DNA of 49,345 nt from Verrucomicrobiota bacterium (lineage in GTDB: Bacteria > Verrucomicrobiota > Verrucomicrobiia > Limisphaerales > UBA9464). This document shows, in pieces, positions 9,491-17,684 of the stretch (position 1 is its first letter; the number at the start of each line of letters is the position of its first letter). Made by a program: the position numbers and the translations under genes. Location: NCBI GenBank assembly GCA_025360495.1, contig JANYCC010000163.1:1-49345 (forward strand), written 5' to 3'. The notes below the pieces were generated by a model. It did no database searches, was not told where the DNA came from, and saw only the letters and a list, made by a program, of their open reading frames with translations.

Positions 9491-10252
9491 ATGATCCCCA
9501 GCGAGGCAGCCGCACTGCTCGACCGGTTCCAACGCGGCGAGGTGACGCGTGACGAGGCGGTCCGCGCCTTCCAAGCCGCGCCGATGGTGGATCTCGGATT
9601 TGCCGTCGTCGACACGCACCGGGCATTGCGGAAGGGCTTTCCCGAGGTGATTTTCGGGGCCGGCAAAACCCCCGCCCAAGTCAACGCCATCGCCGCGAAA
9701 ATCATCGCCGCCGATGGACGCGTGCTCGTCACCCGGGTCACCGCCGATCACGCCCGGCATTTCCGTCGGAAGTTCCGTCGGGCGGGATATCACGAGGCGG
9801 CCCGGTGCCTGACCTTCGAGACCCAACCGTTGCCGCGCCGACCGGGGTATATCGCCGTGGTGGCCGCGGGGACCTCCGATCTGCCGGTGGCGGAGGAGGC
9901 CGCCGTCACCGCGGAATTCATGGGCAACGAGGTGCGGCGCATTTCCGACGTCGGGGTGGCGGGATTGCACCGCCTCTTGCAACGCCTGCCCGATCTGCAG
10001 GCCGCCAACGTCATCATCGTGGTGGCGGGCATGGAGGCCGCCCTGCCCTCGGTGATCGGCGGCCTGGTCGGCAAACCGCTGATCGGGGTGCCCACCAGCG
10101 TGGGTTATGGATCCCATTTCGGCGGGGTGACCGCCCTGCTCGGGATGCTCAATTCGTGCGCCAGCGGCCTGACGGTGGTGAACATCGACAATGGATTCGG
10201 AGCCGGTTATGCGGCGAGTGGCATCAATGCCCTGGCCGCCGGCAACCCGTGA
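9491..10252 (+). CDS. larB: Nickel-pincer cofactor biosynthesis protein LarB (PurE-like carboxylase)
   Basis: 253-aa ORF; GYIAVVAAGTSDLPVAEEAAVTAEFMGNEV..., VAGMEAALPSVIGGLVGKPLIGVPTSVGYG, typical PurE-like C-terminal domain of LarB. Confidence 0.92.
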   Translation: MIPSEAAALLDRFQRGEVTRDEAVRAFQAAPMVDLGFAVVDTHRALRKGFPEVIFGAGKTPAQVNAIAAKIIAADGRVLVTRVTADHARHFRRKFRRAGYHEAARCLTFETQPLPRRPGYIAVVAAGTSDLPVAEEAAVTAEFMGNEVRRISDVGVAGLHRLLQRLPDLQAANVIIVVAGMEAALPSVIGGLVGKPLIGVPTSVGYGSHFGGVTALLGMLNSCASGLTVVNIDNGFGAGYAASGINALAAGNP

Positions 10253-10272
10253 ATCCCCGTCCTCCCCGACCC

Positions 10273-11685
10273 ATGCGAACCCTTTACCTCGACATTTTTT
10301 CCGGGCTCAGCGGCGACATGTTTCTCGGTGCGCTGATCGATCTGGGCGCCGATTTGCCGAAGCTCGAACGCGAACTCCGCCGACTGCCGCTGGACGGTTA
10401 CCATCTCCACGCCGCCCGCGCCTCCAAAGCCGCGATCGAAGGGGTGAAGTTTGAGGTGCATCTCGCCGATACGGAGTGCGGACACGGGCACGGGCATGGG
10501 CACGATCACGATCACGATCACGATCATGGGCACGGGCACGATCACGCACCCGTAGCCGCCGAGGTGCCGAGGCGGACCACGGAAGGATCCCAACCGGTCC
10601 CGCCTCAGGACTTCGTCGGCCCCGGGAAAGCAGGGGATCCGCCTCAGGACTTCGTCGGCTACGGGAAAAAAGGAGTTCCGCCTCATCATTACGTCGGCCC
10701 CGGCCACCGGGATCATGCCGCCATCCGCCGGTTGATCCTGGAGAGCAGCCTCGGTGATTGGGTGAAGGAAAAATCGCTGGCCGTGTTCGGACGGATCGCG
10801 GTGGCGGAGGGCAAGATCCACGGGGTGCCGCCCGATCGGGTGCATTTCCACGAGGTCGGCGCCGTGGATTCCATCGTCGACATTGTCGGTGCGTGCATCG
10901 CGCTGGATCTGTTGGGAAGGCCGCGGGTGTTGAGCGGAAGGGTGGTCGAGGGGACGGGTTTCGTGAAATGTGCCCACGGACGGATGCCTCTGCCCGCACC
11001 GGCGACCCTGGAGATCCTCGGCGCCCGCGGAGTGGGCGTGACCCAATGCGAGGAACCGCACGAATTGGTCACCCCGACGGGTGCGGCGTTGCTGGCGGAA
11101 TTCGCGGAAACATTCGGCCCGATGCGCTCGGTGGTCGGGGCACGGGTCGGTTATGGACTTGGAACCCGGGACCACCAGACCCGGCCCAACGTGGTGCGCG
11201 CGCTCCTTTGGGAGGAGGAAGCCGCGGCGGAAGCGGGGCACGATTGGGAGACCGACACCGTGGCGGTGCTGGAGACCAATGTGGACGACCTGAACCCGGA
11301 GATCCTCGGGCACGTGTTGGACAAGGCGCTCCGTTGGGGTGCGCTCGACGCCTTTCACACGCCGGTGCAGATGAAAAAACAACGACCCGGCGTGTTGCTC
11401 ACGATCCTCTGCAGCCCGGGTGAAGCGGATCGATTCACCGAATTGCTGCTGACCGAGACCAGCGCGTTCGGGGTGAGACGGACCCTGGCCGAACGGCGCA
11501 AGCTCCGTCGCGAGGTGGTGGAGGTGAAGACCGCGTTCGGGAGTGTTAAAGTGAAATTGGGGCGGCTCGACGGCCGGGTGGTGCAGGCGGCGCCGGAGTT
11601 TGAGTCGTGCCGGTCGGTGGCGGTGCAGGCGGGGGTGACCTTGAAGGAGGTCTATGCGGCGGCGGCCCGGGCGGTGGAAGAATGA
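10273..11685 (+). CDS. larC: Nickel-pincer cofactor insertion protein LarC, single uninterrupted ORF with His-rich and repeat-derived insert
   Basis: LYLDIFSGLSGDMFLGALIDLG, HFHEVGAVDSIVDIVGACIALDLL, PAPATLEIL, ELVTPTGAALLAEF, VLETNVDDLNPEILG, GALDAFHTPVQMKKQRPGVLLTILC. Confidence 0.93.
   Translation: MRTLYLDIFSGLSGDMFLGALIDLGADLPKLERELRRLPLDGYHLHAARASKAAIEGVKFEVHLADTECGHGHGHGHDHDHDHDHGHGHDHAPVAAEVPRRTTEGSQPVPPQDFVGPGKAGDPPQDFVGYGKKGVPPHHYVGPGHRDHAAIRRLILESSLGDWVKEKSLAVFGRIAVAEGKIHGVPPDRVHFHEVGAVDSIVDIVGACIALDLLGRPRVLSGRVVEGTGFVKCAHGRMPLPAPATLEILGARGVGVTQCEEPHELVTPTGAALLAEFAETFGPMRSVVGARVGYGLGTRDHQTRPNVVRALLWEEEAAAEAGHDWETDTVAVLETNVDDLNPEILGHVLDKALRWGALDAFHTPVQMKKQRPGVLLTILCSPGEADRFTELLLTETSAFGVRRTLAERRKLRREVVEVKTAFGSVKVKLGRLDGRVVQAAPEFESCRSVAVQAGVTLKEVYAAAARAVEE
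10549..10714 (+). repeat. Palindromic repeat with three direct ~39-bp units, inside the larC reading frame
   Basis: Inverted arm CCCGTAGCCGCCGAGGTGCCGAGGCGGACC (10549-10578) opposite GGTCCCGCCTCAGGACTTCGTCGGCCCCGGG (10596-10626); CGCCTCA at 10601, 10640 and 10679 (period 39 bp), encoding PPQDFVGPGKAGD / PPQDFVGYGKKGV / PPHHYVGPGHRDH. Confidence 0.85.
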
Positions 11686-11771
11686 ATGTCAAATGTCCTG
11701 GCCGGGGCGCTTGACCTTCCCGATTCGGTTGATAGTGTTCGCGGCTCCGCATCCCGCGGATCCCGTAGCAA

Positions 11772-11909
11772 ATGAAGCGTCAATATCAGCCTTCGAAAAT
11801 CTGCCGCGTTCGGCAGCATGGTTTCCGCGCCCGCATGTCCACCAAGGGCGGCCGCGCGAATCTCAACAACCGGCGCCGTAACGGCCGCAAGCGCCTCACC
11901 CCGGTGTAA
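11772..11909 (+). CDS. rpmH: 50S ribosomal protein L34 (bL34); below ORF-track length cutoff
   Basis: Translation [45 protein letters not shown]. Confidence 0.97.
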   Translation: MKRQYQPSKICRVRQHGFRARMSTKGGRANLNNRRRNGRKRLTPV

Positions 11910-11934
11910 GCCGGCCGGGCTGACGCCCGCGCCC

Positions 11935-12297
11935 ATGGCCTTCACCCTGCCCAAGTCGCACCGGATCCGCCGCCGCTCCCAGTTTCTGGCGGTCCGGGAC
12001 CAGGGCGCCCGTCTGCCCAGTGGCTGTGTCGTCATCAATTGGCGACCCCTGCCACCCGGGCAGCCGTGGATGGTCGGGATCATCACGACCAAATCCGTGG
12101 GCTCCGCCGTCGTCCGTAACCGCGCCCGCCGTTGGATCCGCGAAGCTTTCCGCCGTCAACAACACCAGTTTCTCACCCCGGCCCATGTCGTTTTGATCGC
12201 CCGCCCCAGCATCGCCCGTTCCTCCTATCTGTGGGTGGAAAAGGATCTCCGCCGCGCCCTGGGCCGGGCCGGACTCATCCCCACGACACCCGCGTGA
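11935..12297 (+). CDS. rnpA: Ribonuclease P protein component
   Basis: [26 protein letters not shown]...[27 protein letters not shown]; immediately downstream of rpmH. Confidence 0.95.
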   Translation: MAFTLPKSHRIRRRSQFLAVRDQGARLPSGCVVINWRPLPPGQPWMVGIITTKSVGSAVVRNRARRWIREAFRRQQHQFLTPAHVVLIARPSIARSSYLWVEKDLRRALGRAGLIPTTPA

Positions 12298-12551
12298 AGC
12301 CCTCTGACCTGCTCCGCCTGAGCCTCCTCGCCGGATTGCACCTCTATCGTCTGGTGCTTTCCCCGGCACGGCAGGTGTTCTTTGGCGGGCCCATCTGTCG
12401 CTTCAGCCCGTCCTGTTCCTCGTACGCCATCGAAGCCATCCGACGGCACGGGCCGTTCTCCGGATCCCGCCTCGCCGCCCGACGCCTCTGTCGCTGCCAC
12501 CCTTGGGGCGGCTGCGGTTCCGACCCCGTGCCCACTCATCTGTTCTCCTGA
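12294..12551 (+). CDS. yidD: Membrane protein insertion efficiency factor YidD
   Basis: GTG start overlapping the rnpA stop; [64 protein letters not shown]. Confidence 0.95.
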   Translation: MKPSDLLRLSLLAGLHLYRLVLSPARQVFFGGPICRFSPSCSSYAIEAIRRHGPFSGSRLAARRLCRCHPWGGCGSDPVPTHLFS

Positions 12552-12562
12552 CCCCCGCTTTC

Positions 12563-14362
12563 ATGGACCGCAAGGGAATCGCCATTCTGGTTGCCGCCTT
12601 CGCCATTTTCCTCGCCCTGCCGTGGGTCTCGAAAAAGCTGTACCCACCCCTCCCGGTCCGGACGAATTCCGTTCCGACCCTGATCACCAACGGTGCCGTC
12701 GTGACCACGCCGACGACCCCGCAGTTGAATGGGATCAATCCGCTGCCGGGGGTCGCCGTCCCCAGTGTGCGGCCAGCCGGACCGGAGGAGATCTTCGTCC
12801 TGACCAACGCCCGCGCCCGCTTCGTCTTCACCTCCCACGGTGGCGGCGTCAAACGGGTGGAATTGCTCGCGTACAAGGCCTTTGCCGGACGCAAGCCTGC
12901 TTCCGGAGCCTCCAATTCACCGATCGTCCTCAACCACGACACCGCCCCGCCCCTCCTTTCCTTGCGCGACAATGCGCCCCTGGATGGTGACGGTGAATTC
13001 CAATTTCAACCCGAGGGCAACGGACTGCGGGCCATCAAGGATCTCCCGGGCGGACTCCGCATCACCCGGGAATTCCATCCCGGGACCAACGATTATCTCC
13101 TGAGTGCCGTGGTCCGGATCGAGAACCGGACCACCAACACGCTCCTGTTGCCCGCCCGCGAATGGGCCATTGGCACGGCGACGCCCATGAACAGCCACGA
13201 CAAGGGCGATGCCATCGGGGTCGATTGGTATAATGGTTCGTCCTCCTCCCAGGGTCTGGGATGGGTGTCCTCGCCGGGATTCCTCTGCATCCCGAGCAGC
13301 GCCCGCCAGGAATTCACCGCGGGCGAGTCCAATGTCGTCTGGGCCGGTGTCCACAGCCAGTTCTTCGCGCTGATCACCGTTCCGGACCGCCCCGCGGAAC
13401 GGACCGTCGGCCATCGCGTTTTGCTCCCCCCGCCGACCGCTGCCATGGTGAAGGGCGATCCGCTGGCGGTGGCGCAACCGATCGGGGTCCAGACCACGAT
13501 GCAGTATCCGGCGACGACCCTGAATGCCGGCCAGACGCTGGAACAACGGTTTTCGATTTACGCCGGGCCCAAGGAGTATTTCGGTCTTTCCCGCCTCCAA
13601 CCGGAACTCGACCGGGTCATGGGCTATGGATGGTTCGGCTTTTTCGCCAAGCCCCTGTTGTTGGGGATGAACCTGCTCCACAGCAGCATCTCCCTGCCCT
13701 ATGGCTGGTGCATCGTGGTGATCACGTTCCTGATCAAGTCGATCTTCTGGCCGCTGACCGCCGTGAGCACGCGCTCGATGAAGCGCATGGCGGAACTGGG
13801 ACCGCAATTGCAGGCGATCCGCGACAAATATAAGGAGGACCCGGCCAAGCTGAACGAGAAGACCCTCCAGTTCATGCGGGAGAGTGGGTACAACCCGGTC
13901 GCCGGTTGCCTGCCCATGATCGTCCAGATCCCGGTGTTCATCGGCTTCTTCACGATGATCCGGTCCGCCATCGAGTTGCGCGGGGCGAGTTTCATCTGGT
14001 GCGCCGACCTGTCGATGGCCGACACGATCTACATCGTCCCGGGACTGGGCTTCATCCCCTTGATCGGCGTGCCGGACGTGGGTCTCCCGATCAACCTGAT
14101 GCCGCTCTTCTATGTGGCGACGGCCCTCTGGCAGACGCATCTGACGCCGCCATCGCCCCAGATGGACCCGATGCAGCAAAAGATGATGCGCTGGCTGCCG
14201 CTGATGTTCCTGGCGCTGTTCTACAACTATCCGGCGGGGCTCACGCTTTACTGGACTGTCCAGAACCTGCTAAGCATCCTCCAGACAAAGCTGACCAAGA
14301 CGAAGGCCCGTGCCGTGGTCCCGGCAACTCCGGTGCGCCCCGTGCGTGCCAACCGTCGTTGA
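12563..14362 (+). CDS. yidC: Membrane protein insertase YidC
   Basis: MDRKGIAILVAAFAIFLALPW..., YGWCIVVITFLIKSIFWPLTAVSTRSMKRMAELGPQLQAIRDKYK, PVAGCLPMIVQIPVFIGFFTMI. Confidence 0.96.
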   Translation: MDRKGIAILVAAFAIFLALPWVSKKLYPPLPVRTNSVPTLITNGAVVTTPTTPQLNGINPLPGVAVPSVRPAGPEEIFVLTNARARFVFTSHGGGVKRVELLAYKAFAGRKPASGASNSPIVLNHDTAPPLLSLRDNAPLDGDGEFQFQPEGNGLRAIKDLPGGLRITREFHPGTNDYLLSAVVRIENRTTNTLLLPAREWAIGTATPMNSHDKGDAIGVDWYNGSSSSQGLGWVSSPGFLCIPSSARQEFTAGESNVVWAGVHSQFFALITVPDRPAERTVGHRVLLPPPTAAMVKGDPLAVAQPIGVQTTMQYPATTLNAGQTLEQRFSIYAGPKEYFGLSRLQPELDRVMGYGWFGFFAKPLLLGMNLLHSSISLPYGWCIVVITFLIKSIFWPLTAVSTRSMKRMAELGPQLQAIRDKYKEDPAKLNEKTLQFMRESGYNPVAGCLPMIVQIPVFIGFFTMIRSAIELRGASFIWCADLSMADTIYIVPGLGFIPLIGVPDVGLPINLMPLFYVATALWQTHLTPPSPQMDPMQQKMMRWLPLMFLALFYNYPAGLTLYWTVQNLLSILQTKLTKTKARAVVPATPVRPVRANRR

Positions 14363-14382
14363 AGCCCAGTCTCCCATTTGCC

Positions 14383-14841
14383 ATGAACGCCCCGGCGCCC
14401 AAGGAAACGCTGACCCAGATGCTCCATCATCTGGGTTTCACCGACGCCTCCGTGCAGGAACTCGAGATCGACGGCCAGTTGATGCTGGACGTCCATACCG
14501 CGGACCCCGGACGCCTGATCGGTCGCCAGGGCGCCACGCTCGGCGATCTCCAATACCTGCTCAACCGCATGATCCACCGGGGCGATGACACCGCCCCGCG
14601 CATCGTCCTCGATGTCGGAGGTTACCGCCGCCAGGCCCGCGAGATGCTCATCCAGCGCGCCGTCGAGGGTGCTGAACGCGTCCGCCGTTCCGGGGACATG
14701 ATCGAACTGGAACCGATGAACGCCTATGACCGGCGCATCGTGCACCAGGCCCTCAAGGAAGACCCGGACATCGAGACCCATAGTGTCGAGGTCGAAGGGT
14801 CCGACAAGAAGGCCATCCTGCTGCGCCCGCGCCGGGTCTGA
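14383..14841 (+). CDS. khpB: Jag/KhpB-like KH and R3H domain RNA-binding protein
   Basis: LIGRQGATLGDLQYLLNRMIHR (KH-like GxxG), ELEPMNAYDRRIVHQALKEDPDIETHSVEVEGSDKKAILLRP (R3H-like); directly follows yidC. Confidence 0.9.
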   Translation: MNAPAPKETLTQMLHHLGFTDASVQELEIDGQLMLDVHTADPGRLIGRQGATLGDLQYLLNRMIHRGDDTAPRIVLDVGGYRRQAREMLIQRAVEGAERVRRSGDMIELEPMNAYDRRIVHQALKEDPDIETHSVEVEGSDKKAILLRPRRV

Positions 14842-14920
14842 GTCGGCGGGGGCTGAAACCTATTCCCGGGAGTGCCTGCGACTTTGAGGCGCTTTCCGGG
14901 CAGGATCGGAGCTGTTTTCA

Positions 14921-17326
14921 ATGGGCCGCTTACCCCGACCGCTTCGTTGGATAATCGGGATCGTCGTCGGCACGGTGATCCTCTTGGGACTTGCCGCCCT
15001 CACGTTCCTGCTCACGTTACGCGCCAGCCTCGCCCGCTTGGACGGACCCCTCCCCATCCCGGGTCTCACGGCACCGGTCACCGTCGAACGGGATGACCAG
15101 GGTCTCGTCACCCTTTCCGCCGGTGACCGCGCCGATGCCGCCCGGGCCTTGGGATTCCTCCATGCCCAGGAACGGTTTTTCCAAATGGACCTGCTCCGCC
15201 GTTCCGCGTCCGGAACGCTCGCGGAATTGTTCGGACCCGCCGCCCGGCCGCGGGATCGCAAGGTGCGTCCGTTCCGGGGCCGGTTCCATGCCGCGGCCGC
15301 GCTCGGTCTCCTGCCGCCCGAGGAACACGCGATCCTGGATGCCTACACCGCCGGGGTGAACGCCGGGCTCGATGCACTGGTCGTCCGCCCACCGGAATAC
15401 CTGTTCCTCCGCCAGACACCCGCCCCATGGCAGTCCACCGACACCCTGCTGCTAAGCCTCACCTTCGGCTTCGCCCTGCAGGATGCGGCGGGCGACTTGG
15501 ATCGCCAGCGCGACCTGCTCCTCCGTGCCGTCGGCCCGGCCGCCTATCGATTCTATAATCCCCTAGGTTCGGATTGGGACGCCGCGCTCGACGGTCACGT
15601 CTTCGCCCCGCTACCGATCCCGCGTCCGGACGAATTCAGCGCTCCGGAAGCTCCCAAGGATTCTCCGGGAACCGCCGCCATGGGAATGTCCGACGACGCG
15701 ATGCGCCCCGGGAGCAACGCCTGGGCCCTCGCCGGTCGCCGCACCCGATCCGGATCCGCCCTCATCGCCGACGATATGCATCTGGACTTGGGACTTCCGA
15801 ATGTCTGGTTCCGGGCCGTGTTGAAATGGCGGGACGCCGATGGTCGGCAACACCGGCTCGCCGGGATCACCGTGCCCGGCGCCCCCACCCTGATCGTCGG
15901 CTCCAATGGCGACATCGCGTGGGGGTTCACCAACAGCCAGATCGACACCACCGACGTCATTGATCTCGAACTGGCGCCGGAACATCCCGGGCAATATCGG
16001 ACGCCCGACGGTTGGCGGGATTTTGAGGTTCTCGAGGAAACCCTCCGAGCCGCCGGAGCCCCGGCCGAAACGATGCGCGTGACGAACACGATCTGGGGCC
16101 CGGTCATTCCGGTCGCCGGCGAATCCCGGATGCGCGCCGTGTGCTGGGTGATGGCCCGGCCGGCATCCCTCGCCAGCCGTTTCGTCGATCTTGAGAAGGC
16201 CACGAACGTGACGGCGGCCCTCGACGCGGCGGCGCGGTCCGCCCGTCCGGTCCAAAACTTTGTCGTCGGCGATCGGGCTGGGAACATCGGATGGACGCTG
16301 ATCGGCGCAATTCCCGACCGGTTTGGAACCGATGGAACGAGGCCGGTTTCCTGGGCTGATGGCACGGCGGGTTGGCACGGACTGCTGCCACCCGAACGTC
16401 ATCCGCGGGTCGTGAATCCGGAGTCGGGCCAGATCTGGACGGCCAACCAACGCATCTTGGGTGACGCCGGTTATCTCGCCTTGGGGGACGGCGGCTGGGA
16501 CCTCGGAAGCCGTGCCGCCCAAATTCGCGATGACCTTTCCCCGCTGAAAGCAGCCACACCCGCGGAGATGCTGGCCATTCAACTCGATGACCAGGCCCGA
16601 CTGTTTCAGAACTGGCGGGAAAGGTTGATGCCGGCGCTCGACCGTCTCCGATCCCACGCGGCGGGCACCACCAATGAGGTGGTGTGGGCCTCGGCGCGGC
16701 AAAGGATCTCCGAATGGGACGGCAAGGCCGCGGCGACCAGCACGGCGTTTCCGTTCGTGGCCCGGTTTCGTCGCGAGGCCGTGCGTTTGCTTTTCGAGCC
16801 CGTGCAACAAGCCGTCCGAAAACTCGAACCGAAGGGTGGCTTTTTTCCCAACCAAGCGGAGGCCGTGGTGCAGCGGTTGTTGGCGGATCGTCCCGTGCAT
16901 TTGTTGAACCGGCGATACAGTTCCTATGAGGGACTGCTCGACGAGGCTGCCCGCCGGGCCAACACCGCCGGCGAATTCGTCGGAACACCCACTTGGGGCG
17001 GGTTGAACCGGCTTCAATTGCACCACCCCTTCAGTGAAGTTCTCCCCGCCTTGTCCCGTTGGTTGGATCTCCCGTCGTCCCCGCAGTCGGGTTATGCCAT
17101 GGGGATGCCACGGATTGCCGCACCCCGTTTCGGAGCCAGCGAACGGCTCGGGGTTTCACCGGGTCACGAAGAGGAGGCCTATCTCCACATGCCGGGCGGA
17201 CAGAGCGGCCATTTTCTCTCCCCATACTATGCGGCCGGGCATTCCGACTGGCGGGACGGTGTGCCCACGCCCTTGCTCGGCGGCCCCGTCCGGCATCTTT
17301 TGATCCTTAGTCCAGCGCGGCCCTGA
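14921..17326 (+). CDS. Penicillin acylase family protein (Ntn hydrolase)
   Basis: VTVERDDQGLVTLSAGDRADAARALGFLHAQERFFQMDLLRRSASGTLAELFG, SNAWALAGRRTRSGSALIADDMHLDLGLPNVWF, GFTNSQIDTTDV. Confidence 0.92.
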   Translation: MGRLPRPLRWIIGIVVGTVILLGLAALTFLLTLRASLARLDGPLPIPGLTAPVTVERDDQGLVTLSAGDRADAARALGFLHAQERFFQMDLLRRSASGTLAELFGPAARPRDRKVRPFRGRFHAAAALGLLPPEEHAILDAYTAGVNAGLDALVVRPPEYLFLRQTPAPWQSTDTLLLSLTFGFALQDAAGDLDRQRDLLLRAVGPAAYRFYNPLGSDWDAALDGHVFAPLPIPRPDEFSAPEAPKDSPGTAAMGMSDDAMRPGSNAWALAGRRTRSGSALIADDMHLDLGLPNVWFRAVLKWRDADGRQHRLAGITVPGAPTLIVGSNGDIAWGFTNSQIDTTDVIDLELAPEHPGQYRTPDGWRDFEVLEETLRAAGAPAETMRVTNTIWGPVIPVAGESRMRAVCWVMARPASLASRFVDLEKATNVTAALDAAARSARPVQNFVVGDRAGNIGWTLIGAIPDRFGTDGTRPVSWADGTAGWHGLLPPERHPRVVNPESGQIWTANQRILGDAGYLALGDGGWDLGSRAAQIRDDLSPLKAATPAEMLAIQLDDQARLFQNWRERLMPALDRLRSHAAGTTNEVVWASARQRISEWDGKAAATSTAFPFVARFRREAVRLLFEPVQQAVRKLEPKGGFFPNQAEAVVQRLLADRPVHLLNRRYSSYEGLLDEAARRANTAGEFVGTPTWGGLNRLQLHHPFSEVLPALSRWLDLPSSPQSGYAMGMPRIAAPRFGASERLGVSPGHEEEAYLHMPGGQSGHFLSPYYAAGHSDWRDGVPTPLLGGPVRHLLILSPARP

Positions 17327-17347
17327 GGTGAATCGGGTGCCGGCCAC

Positions 17348-17403
17348 GGCGCATTCCCATGCGCCACTACGGGCCACTCGCCCCGCGAGGAACGAGTGGG
17401 GGA
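17348..17403 (+). repeat. Partial copy of the GCGCATTCCCATGCGC element (hairpin plus right arm)
   Basis: GGCGCAT-TCCC-ATGCGCC (17348-17365), then CTCGCCCCGCGAGGAACGAGTGGGGG (17377 on); matches the element at 43.5-43.66 kb. Confidence 0.8.
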
Positions 17404-17480
17404 GGGGTCGGCCGGTGGCGAGGTCCTCGTACTCGTGCTTCTCGTCCTCGGCCCTCGTCCCCTCGATCGGCCCTGTGCTT

Positions 17481-17532
17481 CGAGGATGAGACGCGAGGAT
17501 GAGACGCGAGGACGAGACGCGAGGACGATTAG
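17481..17532. repeat. 13-bp tandem repeat, 4 units
   Basis: CGAGGATGAGACG CGAGGATGAGACG CGAGGACGAGACG CGAGGACGATTAG. Confidence 0.85.
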
Positions 17533-17540
17533 ACGGCTTG

Positions 17541-17624
17541 CGGGGCCTCCTCTTCCCGGCCCTCCTCTTTCGTGCCCCAGGAAGACTCGGAGACGGGACC
17601 AGCCACGGCGCATTCCCATGCGCC
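17541..17624 (+). repeat. Partial copy of the GCGCATTCCCATGCGC element (left arm plus hairpin)
   Basis: GGCCTCCTCTTCCCGGCCCTCCTCTTTCGTGCCCCAGGAAGA...GGCGCATTCCCATGCGCC; parallels 43522-43605. Confidence 0.75.
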
Positions 17625-17684
17625 GCCACTGCAGAGGATCAATTCCGGCTTCGCAGCGGGGCGGCCGATCCTGATACTCCGCCC

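Noticed and set aside
8213-10117. 634-aa minus-strand ORF
   Set aside because: Antisense to uxaE and larB; composition typical of shadow ORFs (His/Arg/Gly/Asp-rich) with no motifs.
11711-11738. Promoter TTGACC-N16-TAGTGT upstream of rpmH
   Set aside because: Position is plausible but the -10 box matches only weakly; not called as a feature without transcript data.
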